Shown here: positions 20,218-32,700 of the stretch, piece after piece | How positions within the stretch are numbered: position 1 is the stretch's first letter | How the letters are laid out: each line of letters begins with the position of its first letter | Assembly: GCF_025602895.1 (NCBI RefSeq) | Contig: NW_026516207.1 | Location: 682,001 to 746,000 of the forward strand | From: Polychytrium aggregatum | Lineage: Eukaryota; Chytridiomycota; Chytridiomycetes; Polychytriales | Length of the DNA: 64,000 bases | Direction: 5' to 3' | The notes under the pieces: model-generated | The model's database searches: none | Seen by the model: the letters and a program-made list of their open reading frames with translations, nothing else | What the model was told of the DNA's origin: nothing | Position numbers and translations under genes: made by a program

Positions 20218-21772
20218 TCAGCCCCTGATGCGGCTGTCGATGGTCAGGGTCACTGGCCCTTCGTTCACGATGGAGACTTGCATCATGGCCCCGAAGACTC
20301 CATCTGTTTGCAGATGCAGGATCAGGATCAGGATCAGGATCAGGATCAGGGCCGTTACCAGACGCACACATCCCGTCGCGTCAAGACAGCGAGAGTTGTC
20401 AATGGCTTTGAGCCGCAATTTCAGCAAGGGTCTTCGCCTCTGCGTCCAGGTCTCGACCTACCCTTGATTCGCTCAGGGTTGTAGCTCGCTCGCAATTTGT
20501 TCAAGAACAGCTCGTACATGTCTCGGCTCTCTGTGCTCTTCATGGCTGGGCGCGGTGTCGTCGGTCATCAATCTGCTTGCTGCAGCTGCTAGCTTTGAGC
20601 GCTTAACGGGCTGGAGCAATCTGGGTCATACCTAGGTGAAAGTCGGGCTTGGATCCTGATGCCGAGTGAGCGTGCAGTCGATATCATATCTCGGCGTTCA
20701 CAAAGCTGTCTGGCCATGCCGGGAGCAGCTCGCCGTATGCAGGATCCCGACTCAGGCCCAGCCCTGCAGTGATTATGCCCGCCATATTAACCTTTAAATG
20801 TGTTGGCGTAGAGCGTAAACTGGCTCACTGTAGTCCGGCGGCGGAATCGTTTGTCCAGGGTGGGTTCAAGGGAACATGCATGGTTATCACATCGTCCGCC
20901 ATCATGCGGACTTCCGAACTGCCAACTGGCTGGCCGGAACCGGCGACTCGTGGGGCTGGAGACAGCCAATGATGTGGGTATAGAGACAGCGCATCATGTG
21001 GGCATGGAGCCACGCACCGCAGAGGATCTCAAGGTCGAGATCCATGACCGACTTTTTCCAGAAAGCTCCATCTTGGTCTTCAAAGACGCGGATGTTGGAG
21101 AGTTTCCTGGCGCTGGTCGAGGTGATGCCGCAGGAGGATGAGGGAAAGATCTTCACGATGACCAGATCGATTCTCTGGCAACCGAACACTTTCCAGATCC
21201 CAAAAATGCTGGCCGAGCCAAGCTCTGGTATTTCGACCGCAGGCAAAGTACCTACAGGCGGGCTGAACTTACCAGTAGTCAAGATCGGCTTCCTGCGATG
21301 CCGGCAAGTACGAACCTAGTCGTCAGCATGCCGTCTGTGGCCGATCTGGGGCCGGTCGGTTTTGAATCTCGGACCGACTCTTGCTCGGCTGCACTCTTCC
21401 TGCCGCGCCGGTCGGCACCCACCCACCTGGTCATCGACCTGGGACAGGCCAGAGGTCGGAAGAGAATGAGCGAATATGTTTGTTGCCGGGTGTGGCAAAG
21501 AATCTGCAGCGAGCTGGAGCATCGGCGATCGACACAAGGCTTACCGTAATGCCGACGAGGGCACAGATGCCTCGGCCAATCTCGCTCACGACTTGCCCGT
21601 CGACTACAGGGACCAGCAAGGAGCAGTGTCGTGTGGGGAGTGAGTATCATGCGGCAGGGGCGCTGGTGGTGGCTCGCCTCGACGGTCTGGCACGGTCTGG
21701 CAGCCGAATGCCATTTGACTGGGTCCGACCTTGGACACTGGCTGAGCTGACTCGCTGCAGAACGACCCTCAT
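20218..21772 (-). CDS. DTD1: D-aminoacyl-tRNA deacylase (DTD1)
   Basis: Seven small exons (21772-21730, 21603-21545, 21150-21018, 20827-20792, 20655-20632, 20545-20462, 20303-20218) join in phase to 154 residues, the family length. Landmarks in order: MRVVLQRVSSASVQVDG, IGRGICALVGI, NIRVFEDQDGAFWKKSVMD, then SQFTLYA, the SQ-motif that forms the active site with the late NEGPVTLTID (Gly-cisPro motif). FKGSKPDFHLAM and LYNKL-type helix residues (YELFLNKLRASYNPERI) lie between. The enzyme frees tRNAs mischarged with D-amino acids or glycine. Exon 5 is only 24 bases. The 13 residues after ICALVGIT depend on a weak AAG acceptor at 21151-21153 and are the least sure part. A (GGATCA)n run lies in the last intron. 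Confidence 0.93.
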
Positions 21773-22197
21773 GATGACTCCAAACGGGGCGAGGACGAGG
21801 GCAGCGATCCGCGATCCAGAAATCGTGCCTTTGCCCGACAGCCAGATCGGTGGCGCGGCTCAAGCTGGCAAATCAAAAATCGGCTGGTTTGTGGAACATG
21901 CGACCATCTCTGCGATGGAGGCCAGCAAGATCGCCCCTTTTTTTTTTCTTGATACGAGACCAGCGCGACGAGAAGCAGGTATGCAGCGACTGGGCACGAC
22001 AGGCGATCCGGGACCGAGGCCGGGACCGAGGCCGTGACGACAGTTAGCGGGCCTGCGAGATGAGCAGTGAGAGGTCACGGAGTTGTATTGCAGGCATCCT
22101 TGGTGGATGCGTTGGCCGTCATCTCTGCTCCACATCAATGCTCGACACGGACAGGGCTTCACACATGAATATGTGAGAAGAAGGGAAGGGCGGCACA
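21773..22197. other. Intergenic between DTD1 and INSIG
   Basis: A 425-base gap holding the DTD1 promoter and INSIG 3' end; a short T-run (A-run on the minus strand) lies near 21937-21946. Nothing else recognised. Confidence 0.5.
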
Positions 22198-23383
22198 TCA
22201 ACTGTTCTTCTTGTCGGTGTCGACACAGCCGTCGGTGTCCAGCGGATGTGCGAGCTGCCGGCCAATCGATCCAAAACATATGGATGATGAGTGGAGAATG
22301 CACGGCAGCCAAGAGCGCACTCCGAAAAAGTCGGCCTTGGTGAAGCTAACGGGAGGATGGGAACGGAAGCAAACAAAATCAGCTCGGGCACGGCATGGAT
22401 TTTCAATACTCGCAAGGCAGGCGACGCCGGGAATCGGCATTCGCGCACGGGTGCCATTTTTCCTCGGTGAAGCGACGACCGGACAGCCCCGCCAAAGGAT
22501 GCCGGAGAGGGGCTGGATGTGTACCTATAGAAGCCACGGCTGACGAGGAAGAAGACTACCATCGTTCCGATGATGGCAAACACGGCGGAAACAATGAATC
22601 CGTGCAGTGTTCGGTCAAACAGGAACCAAAGGCCGATCGCCAGGAAGGCGAGTGTGATCGAGACTTGGATGCTGCTGGTCCACGGGAGTTTCTGAGGGGC
22701 AAAGGGAATCCTCAAGTTTGTCAGCCATGGATAAACTTTCGTCTTTTCCAAGAGCCACCCTTGAGCAGCGACAACTTCCCCATGCACAAACAAATGCATA
22801 ATGATGCGGATGACTGTCGCTGGCATACCGACGTCGCGTAGTTGACTCCGATAAAGCCGCCGCAGCATCTAGCGAGGTTGATGGAGGAGGCAGAGTTAGA
22901 CAACACGGCAGAGTGGACAAGCGGGGCTACGATGCTTGATGCGGGAGCTATGAAATGCTGGTCCGGCCTAGTAGGGGTGAATCTGGCCTGGTCTGGGTCT
23001 TTCTCGCTGCAGTCGGAGAAGCGGATATCCAGAGTGGGGATGGGCGCAGGAAGGGGAATAAATAAACGCAGGGCCTACCGCAATACACTCGACCACTCCT
23101 GCCGCGACGGTCGGCTCTGTGGGGAGGACTTTTGCTTGAGGAAATACGAGTCCAGGGCGGGATAGACGGTTCCGACCAGCATTGCCGAGAAGCCCCAGGA
23201 AATCGGCAGCCACGAGGCAGAGTCGAATAGTGTCGCCGAGGCGGGATACCGGGTGATATTGTGCTCCTTCTGGAGGTGATCGATGATGATGGAAATCACG
23301 AATCCAATGACGAAGAGGATCAGTGCTCGAGCCGGGGCACTCAGGGTTGTTGGATAGTGGGTGTGGGTGGTCTGAGGAGGCAT
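22198..23383 (-). CDS. INSIG-family ER membrane protein
   Basis: Four exons (23383-23079, 22868-22829, 22691-22525, 22345-22198) give 219 residues, as in human INSIG2 (225). The first membrane segment ALILFVIGFVISIIIDHLQ matches the INSIG hallmark FxxGFxxALLIDHLQ. WLPISWGFSAMLVGTVYPALD, EWSSVLRCCGGFIGVNYATS, LAFLAIGLWFLFDRT and the final RSWLPCI..GSIGRQLA follow the family order. INSIGs hold SCAP-SREBP in the ER and promote HMG-CoA reductase turnover when sterols are plentiful; fungal relatives (Nsg1, Ins1) act mainly on the reductase. The tail after GRQLA (HPLDTDG..DKKNS) is short and hydrophilic. It shares a 0.5-kb divergent promoter with DNA ligase IV. Confidence 0.93.
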
Positions 23384-23889
23384 CTTAGAGTGTGGAGAGG
23401 TGGCTGGAATCGAGTGGAGCACGGGCTGGAGGCTGGTTTCAGAATCGGGTGCGGATGGAATTGCTGTTCGGGACCGGACAGGGCGGCGCAGGACAGGAGA
23501 TGGCAGGCCGATGGATATGCTGGTGCGGATGGCTGCGGGAAGGAAGAGTAGCAGTGAGACAGCGATTGTGAGCGACAGAGCCGGAGAGTGGTGGGTCTGC
23601 AGGAGCGAGGCCCAGCCTTGCCGGCGGAACGAGCCGAGAGCGCGGCGAGAGCGCGGCGAGAAGACAGGCGAGAGACGGGGGCAACAAAGACATGTCGCAT
23701 GCCCAATCGCCGCGCACCTGCCCTTGTCGGCTGGAGCGACAGCCGTGCGCAGCCCGTCCCAGCCAGCCTGGCTTTTGGCATGTGCTTTGCCGGGCCGCTT
23801 CTCTTGGCTCGACTCGGCTCGACTTGGCTCTCAGCTCGGATCTGGCCGCCAGAGCCAAGTGCAGCAAGCAAGTTCACCCTTGGAACAGC
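23384..23889. promoter_or_regulatory. Divergent promoter region, INSIG / DNA ligase IV
   Basis: A 506-base GC-rich gap between two start codons pointing outward. Long open frames cross it on both strands, but none resembles a protein family. Confidence 0.5.
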
Positions 23890-26800
23890 ATGCAGGCCCC
23901 TTCCACAGCCGCAACCGCTCGGTTCTGGGACTTTTGTGTCCTGCTGGAGAAGATCTCCCGCGTGCCCCCCAAGGCCAAGCGGCTCAAGCTTGACCAGTAC
24001 ATGGGCGAGTGGCGGGCAACCAAGGGAGGCTTCTATCCGGCGCTGCGTCTCCTGCTGCCACAAGTGAGTCTTTGGCAACCCGTCCGCCATCCGGTTCGGC
24101 CCCCCCCCGCAGCATCTGCCACCCTTATATGTCCTCGTTTGCACCCCCGTCGTCCAAATCTGGCAGCGACACTGACGATGTCGATGTTGATGTCGATGTT
24201 GATGTCGATTCCGATTCCGATTCCGATACCGATGCCGATGCCGATTCCGATGACCTATCACCGGTTGTGCCAACCCGCGCTCTTCAGGCGGATCGAGAGC
24301 GAAATGCCTACGGCATGAAGCATGCCACCTTGGCTCTGGTCTATATCGAGGCCCTGGGCATCGCCAAGGCCTCGCCCGAAGCGCAATCCTGGATCAACTG
24401 GAAGAGTCCGCTGAAGGGCTCGCAGGCTGTACGTCATGGCCGGGACGGGAAGCGCTCTTGTCTCGACAGTGCGACCGAATGTAGCCGTCCTTTGCCTTCC
24501 TTGACGCTCTTGTTGTTTATCTTGCTTTCCTGCTGCGTGCGTAACCTTTTGCAGGCCGCAGTCGGCGACTTTGCCCAAATGGCGGAAGACATTCTCGCTC
24601 CTCGCAGCTCGGTGCACGCTCCAAGCCGACAATCGATCGAGGATGCCAACACAAGCCTGAATCGTCTGTGCCAAGCCGCCGACAGGTCAGAGCCCCGAGC
24701 CCCGGCAGGCAATCATCGGTGCTCATCTAACCCACAGCATGACTTGGCGTTGCCAGGAATGAGCAAAGGCAGATCATTGCTGAAATGATAGAGAGCTATT
24801 CGCCAAGAGAGCACAAGTGGCTGATCCGGATCATTCTCAAAGGTCAGTCGGCAGCTGAGGCTACAGTGCTTGCATTCTTCCACAGCTCGCAACCTAACAA
24901 GCGGGCATCGCAATCTTGAATGTCTCTATGCGCTTCCTCTCGCTTGCAACTTCGTGTGGTGGGCAACGCCGGGCCATGCAGAGCTGAAAGTGGGCATTTC
25001 CGAGACCATCGTCCTTCGGACATGGCACCCCGATGCACCCGACCTCTTCAACGTGTGCAGTAATCTCGAAAAGATTGCGGCTGAACTCACCGACCCGACC
25101 GAGCGTCAGGCGTTCGAAGCGGTAGCTATCCCATGACCACCGGGGCACATTCGATGCGCTTGCGTCCTTCCTCCTCCTCTCTTCTCCGGCATGGTGATGT
25201 TGCCGATATCAACTAACACGCGGCCCGCGGTACAGAAAATCGAGCTATTCCAGCCGTTCAAGCCGATGTTGTCGCTGCCATCGACCCTCGACTCGATCAA
25301 GAAGATGTTCAACGGGAGCGCTGCCAGCAAGCATTCCTACACAATCGAGACCAAACTTGACGGCGAGCGGATGCTCTGTCACATGAAGAGGGTTCAGAAC
25401 GGCATCGAGTTCAAGTGGTTCTCAAGGTGGGCTATCGGTTGCGCAGTTGCCGGTGACTTGATCGAGGGAGATCGGCTGGCGAGTCGGTCCATGTGCTCCG
25501 TAGCAGTATTGCTTCGCGGCTGGTTCAATTATTTCGTGTGGCTCTCTATCTGACATGAAGGCCATTCTTCGAGGCTTGCTGGAGGGAAGCGGACCGCTGA
25601 CGCTCATCCTGGTCATTCTGAATCGTTGTCTTCCCCAGAAATGCCACGGACTACACCAAGCTCTATGGTGAGGCGTCATAGTTGAAGGGTAGCAACGCCA
25701 TGCACAGTCCATCCCAGCCAGTCGAATCCCCTCCATTTATCCATGTGTGCTCTTGCTCTTTGCAGGTTCTACATCCTTGGAGGGCTCCTTGGCATGTCAC
25801 ATCTATGCTTCGTTTTCTTCCCGTGTTCGAGAGTATGTGGTGCAGTCGATATTTGCTTCTGCTTGATTCTGTGTGCAGCAGAAGCAGTCGTTTTATCTGC
25901 CCGAAGTTGGTGCAGCTGACACCCTGCCCTTGTTCACAGTGCCATATTCGATGGAGAGATGATGGCCTATGACTCTGAGCTGGAGCGGTTTGAAAGCTTT
26001 GGGTCACTCAAGACAGCAGCGCTCGGTGAGATTTCTGCTTGCGGCGCATGGTTCCCCAATCGCATGCGCCTCGTACCACTTGTCTTCCGCACGACTAGGG
26101 TATAAACCACGCAACGTAATTACCCGTGCTTGAGGCTCAAGAGGCGAATTAGGCAGCTACGGCGGACGGCAGGCGCTCTAGGCAGTCGCAATTCTGACTG
26201 GATTCTGACTTGTGGCTCAACCATGTCGGCTTTTTGTTCCCTTCCTTTGTTTTGCAAATGTATCCACAGATGCTTTGCGAAACGGTAGGTTGGCCCCGAT
26301 GAAGTCTTTATAGAGGCTTTTGCAGGAACACTTGATGTCGTTCGCTACGAGGCGACAGTCGACCAACTGCAGCGTTTGACACCACCACTATCTTCAGGAT
26401 TCCAGGCGCGCAAACATCCCTGCTTCTTCGTCTTTGATCTCGTCTATCTCAATGGCACCTCCATCGTCGACCAGCCTCTCTCTCAGCGGCGTGGCTTTAT
26501 CCAGAAAATCATTCGTCCTCGCGAGAGCTGGATAGAGGTCCTGCCCCACACCCCAGTGGCCTCAGCCGAGGAGGTCATCGAACAGCTGGATCTGCGGATG
26601 ATGTGCCAGGAGGAGGGCCTGATTATCAAGCGAGAAGACTCTGTCTACACCCCGTCTCAGCGGACAGAAGGATGCATCAAGCTGAAGCCCGAGTATATGG
26701 ACCAGCTGTCAGATGATCTGGACTTGCTGATCGTGGCAGCCAAGTTTGGGAGCGGCAAGCGATCCAAAAAGCTGTCGAGCTTCTTCTGCGCCATCCGCGA

Positions 26801-28790
26801 GGATGCAGCACCAGGAACACCCACGAGTCAGCGGCGGTTCTTGACGTTTTGCCGGTTCGGATCCGGATACGAGTACAGCAAGCAGGAGGAGATTGCACAG
26901 GAGGCCCTGGGCCACTGGCGGCCGTACGATCGAACCCGACCACCTGCGTGGCTCATCCATCCTTTCAAGAGCAAGGAGCAGCCCGACATGGTGATCGATC
27001 CGCAGCATTCCCGGATCGTCCAAGTCAAGGCCTCCGAGATTGTCAAGACGGATGTGTACGCCACGGGCTGGACGCTGCGGTTTCCACGGTTCGTGAGCAT
27101 ACGCCACGACAAGAGCGTTGGCGACTTGATGTCTCTCGCAGACTTGCACCAGCTGATGCAGGCCAATCTGGGGCGACTGCAGACTCGGCGGCGAATGCTG
27201 CAGTCGAGCGACGATGACGCATCCTTGGAGCGCTCGAAGCGGCTGCGACGGAGCATGGCCACGCATTACAAGGTCGCGGCGCAGTATCTCGGCATCGACA
27301 CCAGCCAAGTCGCCGTCAAGGAGCCCATATTCGAGGGCATGGAGTTTTGTGTGCTTCCGAGTCTGGATCTCAAAGGCGGCAAGGCCGAGATCGAGCTTGT
27401 GGTCGCTGAGCACGGCGGCACCGTAGTGCAGAATCCCATGTACGAAACCAACTACGTGATTTCGGACCATTTTGGTAAGACGCTCTTGCAGCTTGGCTGG
27501 TCTGTGCTCTCGGCCAGCAGCAGTCGAGATGTATCAAAATGCCTCGAGCATCATGTCCGCGATATCGAAAGGGATCAGCGGCGCGGTCTAAGTACACGAT
27601 CACACTGATCAGGGCTCAAGGCAAACAACATTCGGCAGTCAAACCGATTCAACATTATCAAGGCCAAGTGGATCCTGGACTGCATTGAAGCCAAGGAGCG
27701 GTTGCTTGTTGGTCACAAGTACGATACGCCAGTGCGGAGGGTTTTGTTTTGCATCCGGCAGCCCTGGCTGCAAGCAATGCGCTGCCTGTGGGCACAGGTT
27801 GCTCTGTGACCAAGGCGCATCGGGCATGACAGTGCTGACTTTTTGTATTTGTGAATTGACTCGGGGTTGTCCAGATACTTGCTTCATGCGACCCCGCAGA
27901 AGCTGAGGGAGCTCAAGCAGTCTAGCGACCAGTACGGAGACAGCTATACGGATGATGTGGACAGCGAGACCCTTCAAGCGGTAAGCCTGTGTTTGCCACG
28001 TTTGCCATGTTTGCCACGTTTGCCATGTTTGCCACGTTTGCCATGTTTGCCATGCGCAGTGTATGCAAGTGCATGGGCATTGGAATGAAGTGAGACATGT
28101 GTTCGTTGACTGATGACTCAAAGCCTCAAAGTGCTTGTTGCTTTGGCCTTCTATGGCGTACTAATTGTCATGTGTCTACCTCTCTGTGGCGACATGCAGA
28201 TCTTTGGCGGCATGCGGGCGCTCGATAACAGCACTTTGAGTTCTGCGGAGCGCTCCCATCTGGTCAGCCATGTCGAGTCCTACTACTTTCCTCTGAGTGC
28301 CCCAGGGCATCGCCTCTTTGCCACAGCCGTGGTGTACATCCACAAATTCACGACTCTGCGGATCGCCCGATCGCTTGTCGACGATCGTGCTCTTGAAAGT
28401 CGGACGCCATCGCACTTGACGCTCATTCCCGATGGCGCTGACACCGACGCGGATGCGCTGGTGCACAACGAGGATTCGATTCTGCGCTTTGGCGAGATCT
28501 TGGTGACGGCCAATGGCGGCCTGACAGTCGGCGTCCTGACCAGGGACGTGACCCACATTTTGTTTGAACGGGCCCTCGATGAGCCCCGGGCGAGTTTTGA
28601 GACACGGCGGCAGTGGAACGAGCGACTGAGGATGGTGCTGGAGGGCCTTGCCGTTTGCAACAACCGGCTGCAAGGTCGACCGCATCTTGTCACGATGGAC
28701 TGGGTCGACGAGGCCCTCAAGCCAGTCGATGGGGATCTGAGATTGGTGCTGCCGATCGAGAAGCCGTTTGAGCCGCGGCTGTGTTCCTGA
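23890..28790 (+). CDS. LIG4: DNA ligase IV (ATP-dependent, NHEJ)
   Basis: Fourteen exons join in consistent phases to about 1003 residues: 23890-24063, 24288-24428, 24555-24685, 24757-24842, 24982-25121, 25236-25426, 25639-25667, 25766-25832, 25940-26025, 26270-26284, 26326-27474, 27613-27718, 27875-27980, 28200-28790. The N-terminal helical domain starts FWDFCVLLEKI. The adenylation site is ETKLDGERM with Lys264, close to human Lys273. Further ligase motifs are IFDGEMMAYD, EEGLIIKRED and GCIKLKPEY. Two C-terminal BRCT regions follow (EGMEFCVLPSLD..; and FGEILVTANGGL..VTMDWVDEAL). The family seals double-strand breaks with XRCC4/Lif1, which bind between the BRCTs. Exon 10 is a 15-base micro-exon. 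Introns 1 and 13 carry tandem repeats. Confidence 0.96.
24178..24258. repeat. GATGTC/GATTCC hexamer microsatellite
   Basis: About thirteen imperfect 6-base units within the first LIG4 intron. Confidence 0.8.
27991..28053. repeat. Nine-base tandem repeat in LIG4 intron 13
   Basis: Seven units of GTTTGCCAC/GTTTGCCAT, mostly alternating between the two forms. Confidence 0.85.
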
Positions 28791-29518
28791 TCGAAGCGAG
28801 GCGGGTCTGTCGCAGTGGCTGCCCGGGTGAGACGGGCATGGCCAGGGAAGCTTCAATACAGCCCACACTCTTCGGAGTCTTGCAAGCATGCCTCTGGGAT
28901 TCATGCGAGCGAGAGGCGGGAGTGACTTGGCGAGCGCGCGTGCTGAGGAAACCGCGACGCGGCACAGATCACGCGTGCGCGACGCGCATGGCTCCTGTGC
29001 GTGACACGGCGTCGCACACGGCGACACGGATGGTGGCACACGGACACAGAGTGACACACATGGGCGCATATGGACAGTGGTCGGCGCCAGCGCAAATGCA
29101 GACCGGCACGCCAGCTGGCGCCGGCGCAGCGAGTGTGTGCGCAGCGCATCTGCCTTCAGGCCCTTCGCGCTCCTCTCTGGCTCGGCTCGTCGTGGTTTTC
29201 TTTTGGACGAGGGCAGTCGACCGACCATCGCCGCGGTTGTTCTCCGTCTGTCTTTGGCTCGTCTGTCTTTGGCTCGTCTGTCGTTGACTCACCTGTCGCT
29301 GACTCACCTGTCGCTGACTTGCCCGTCTTTGGCTCGCCCGTCTTTCCTCCCGACTTTGGCAGCCCCCAAGGCCCCCGAAAGACCTTTTTCCGGCCTCGCT
29401 CCCCCCTGCTCGCATTCCTGTGCGTTTGCTCTCCATCCTCCCTGCTCTTTGCGTCCAGCACTCCCGCTGCTTACCCCTCCCCTTCTTCGCGCAATCGTCT
29501 CCTCTGCACGGCTTCATC
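28791..29518. other. Intergenic, with 15-base minisatellite
   Basis: No gene recognised in 728 bases. A tandem of about six 15-base units (CGTCTGTCTTTGGCT and variants) lies at 29245-29345, just before the next gene's start. Confidence 0.6.
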
Positions 29519-29676
29519 ATGGATCAGGCTTCCTCCAACTGGCAGCAGCGCCCCAACAAGTCCTCTTGGAACTCGGCCGGCGGCGCCAACCCAACCCCCC
29601 CTGACTCGCCTCTCCACGCCTGGAACACCCCGCTTCCTGCTTCCCAGCAGCAGCGCCCTTCCAGCACAAGCAACCC

Positions 29677-29719
<43 letters not shown>

Positions 29720-32700
29720 GCCTGGGGGGCTCCGCCCTCTGCCTCGCCGGCCAACCTCGGCCTGCCCAGCGGTGCCTGGAACCCGTCTGCGCCGGCCCCG
29801 CAGCAGAACCCCCTCGATCCCTGGAACAGCACCCCCACCATCCTGTCGTCGACGGCCTCCGCCACCAGTGGTGTTGTCTCGGCTGCAGGTGCACCCCCCC
29901 ATAGCCGCTCAAAGTCCAACTCCGAGTCCTGGGACTCGGCTCAGGTCGTGCGCCAGGCAGACTGGAACGCCCCTGCCGAGGCCTCCTGGAACAAGCCTAC
30001 CATCGCCAAGCCCGCCCAGGCCAACTGGGGCCAATCGCCCCAGGCCACTATTCCCTCGGGCTGGGGCTCGCCCACCGCTGCGAGCCCCCAGCAGGCCAAC
30101 TGGAACAACTCCCCCGTAACCCCGCAGCATGCGTCCTGGAACGGCCCTCCGGCAGCCCAGCAGCCGCTGCCTGTGTCGTCCTGGAACCCGCCCGCGGCCT
30201 CGGGCCCACCGACCCCGCTCCAGTCGAGCTGGAACAGCACTCCCGCCGCTGCTCCCTCCAACTGGAACGCCTCTGCGGCCAACTGGAGCCCGCCTGCCTC
30301 CCATCCCCAGGCCTCGGCCAGCTGGAACGGCGCTCCTTCCTCCCAGCCCATCTCTGCCCCCAAGGGATGGGTTCCGCCCGTCGACTCGGCCGCCGACACC
30401 TGGATCAGCGATCCAAACACCATTACTCTCCAGCAGCTCAACCAAAAGTGGGACGTCAAAGACCCCGCTCCTGCTGCTGCCACTGCTCGCCTCGATGCCG
30501 GTGCCCCCGGCTCCTATCCCAACCATCCCGCCATGGCCCTGGCGCCCACACCCGAGGAGCGCAAGGCCAACGGCTCCTGGAGAAGCGGCAGCAACAGCCT
30601 CCCACGCCCCGCTGATGACGATGCCGAGGGCCGTCTGAGAAAGGCAAAGTCGGCCTCTGGCCTGAACCGCGAGGCTCAGCAACCCGGTCGCCAGGGCAAT
30701 CGTGCTGCCACCGGTGCCAGCACAGGCGCTGGTGCTATTGCCGGCTCCACTCCCGGTCTGAAAGGTACGAGCAGCTCCGTACGCTCTCTGAGTTGCTTGT
30801 TGGATGACTCGGATCCGGCTCTGTTCGAGCCAAGATCGGACTCCATTTCGCCACAATCGGTGGCGGATCCTGCCGCCACTGCAGCCTTCGGGCTCTGCGC
30901 CACGGGTCTCCACTCACAGCTAACCCGTCGTCTCCCTCGCCCTGGTGCTTTGCCAATATACCAACAAACGACTAGGCAAGGATGCTGGCCCTCCTCGCGA
31001 TGTCCGCGGCAAGGACCCCAAGAGCGCCCAGGCCAACGGCAAGCTCCTCAACCGCCAGCTCGAGGAAGTCAACAAGGCCCTCTCGGGTTCGCCGAGCTCT
31101 CCAGATGCTCTGGTCGTCAACACCGGCCTGGACTCCAAGGGCGCTGATGTCCTGGTAGGTCACGTCGCCACTGGCATTCCCTGCATGCAGCCTTAGTCGC
31201 ATGGCTCCTCTCTCTCGACTGATCAATGACGCGCAAATTCACGTCTTCTTGCTCGGGTGAGCAGAAAAAGCAGGGTCGTCCCCACGAGAAGAGCCTCGAG
31301 GCCAAGGAGCATGGCCTTTACATCTACGGCCTCCCTGTGGGCGTCACTGTCCGCGAGCTCATTGAGGTTTTCAGTGTCTACGGTCCCATCATCAACGGTG
31401 AGCATGGCTGGATCAGCAGCATGTTCTTGGCCATCGCGCTCGCTTTGGCACTGGCCCGACAGAGAGTCCTACTGGACAGCAGCATTGCACAGCCTGCTCA
31501 CTGACACGACACTGGCTGTCCTATGCTTCAGTTGGCATTGTCGGCAAGCCCAAACGCCAAGAGCGTGCGTATGCCTTTATCGACTTTGAGACGACTGAGA
31601 GCGCAAGCAGGGCTGTCGCAGGCCTCAAGTCCAAGAATCTCTTTGGAATGAGTGAGCCGCTGGAGCTCCGTCTCCGCGAGACTCCCAAGGCCGCGACCAA
31701 GCCCAGCCTTAAGGAGCCCCGACTCGACAGCAAAGAGGCCAAGGAGACACCCAAGGATCTCTCCAAGGGCCCCAAGCCCGCTGCCTCGGCACAGAGCCAG
31801 AGCGACGTGGTCTTTGACTTCAAGACCCTCCACATTGGCAACCTTCCCCTTACTGTCGAAAAGGTAGGCCGGGCCGCAATCGACGGGTACCTGAGCTCCA
31901 AGAACTACACGGCTCTGCTACTGCAGCGCCTATCGGCTGCGGGATCTGCCGATGGCGTAGCGATGCTGGACCATTCTGTTGTCGATGGCACAGCGATACT
32001 GGGCCATTCTGTTGTCGATGCCAGCTATCGCCAGTTCCCACCGACACACTCAAATACGCACTAATGCATTGTGTGTACCCCTCTCTTTAACAGGCTGATC
32101 TTGAGAAGGCATTCTCGGTGCACGGCGAGATCCGTCGCCTCCAGCTCGTCCAGCGACCAAAGGAGAAGCGCGCGCTCGCCTTCATTTCCTTCAAGACCGT
32201 CGAGCATGCTGCGGCCGCCATCAAGGCTACCAAGGGCAAGACTCTCTTTGGCATGACCGAGAGCCTCAAGCTCGACTTTTCCAAGCAGGAAAAGAAGAAA
32301 TCCACCGATGCTGGTGCTGCAGCCAAGGTCGACAAGGCCACCTCCAAGACTGCAGTGTCTCCATCGGATGCCAAGGCGACTGACAAAAAGTCGCGCAAGG
32401 AAAAAACCCAGCGGGTCAACAACCGCACCATTCTCTACATCAAGGAAGTCCCTGCCGAGATCGCCGAGGACGATCTCAAGACCAAGTTTGCCGAGTTTGG
32501 CGTCGTCAAGACGGTGCACATTGTCCAGCGAGTCCAGGGCACGGCTCCCTATGGCCTGATTATCTTTGACAGGCCCGAGGACGCTACCAAGGCTGCTGCT
32601 GCTCGCCTCTTTGGTGGTCTCTTTGCTCGCCAGCGCAAGGTGCAGGTGTATGACTTGCCTCTGGCCACGACCGAGGAGGACATTCGCTTCTGGTTCCGTG

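Noticed and set aside
23341-24273. Minus-strand frame crossing the INSIG start and LIG4 exon 1
   Set aside because: Arg/His/Ser-rich and driven by the GATTCC repeat; conflicts with clear exons on the other strand.
29909-30913. Gly/Ala-rich minus-strand frames opposite the Trp-repeat exon
   Set aside because: Their composition mirrors the Pro/Ser/Ala-rich coding strand and they show no start context or domains.
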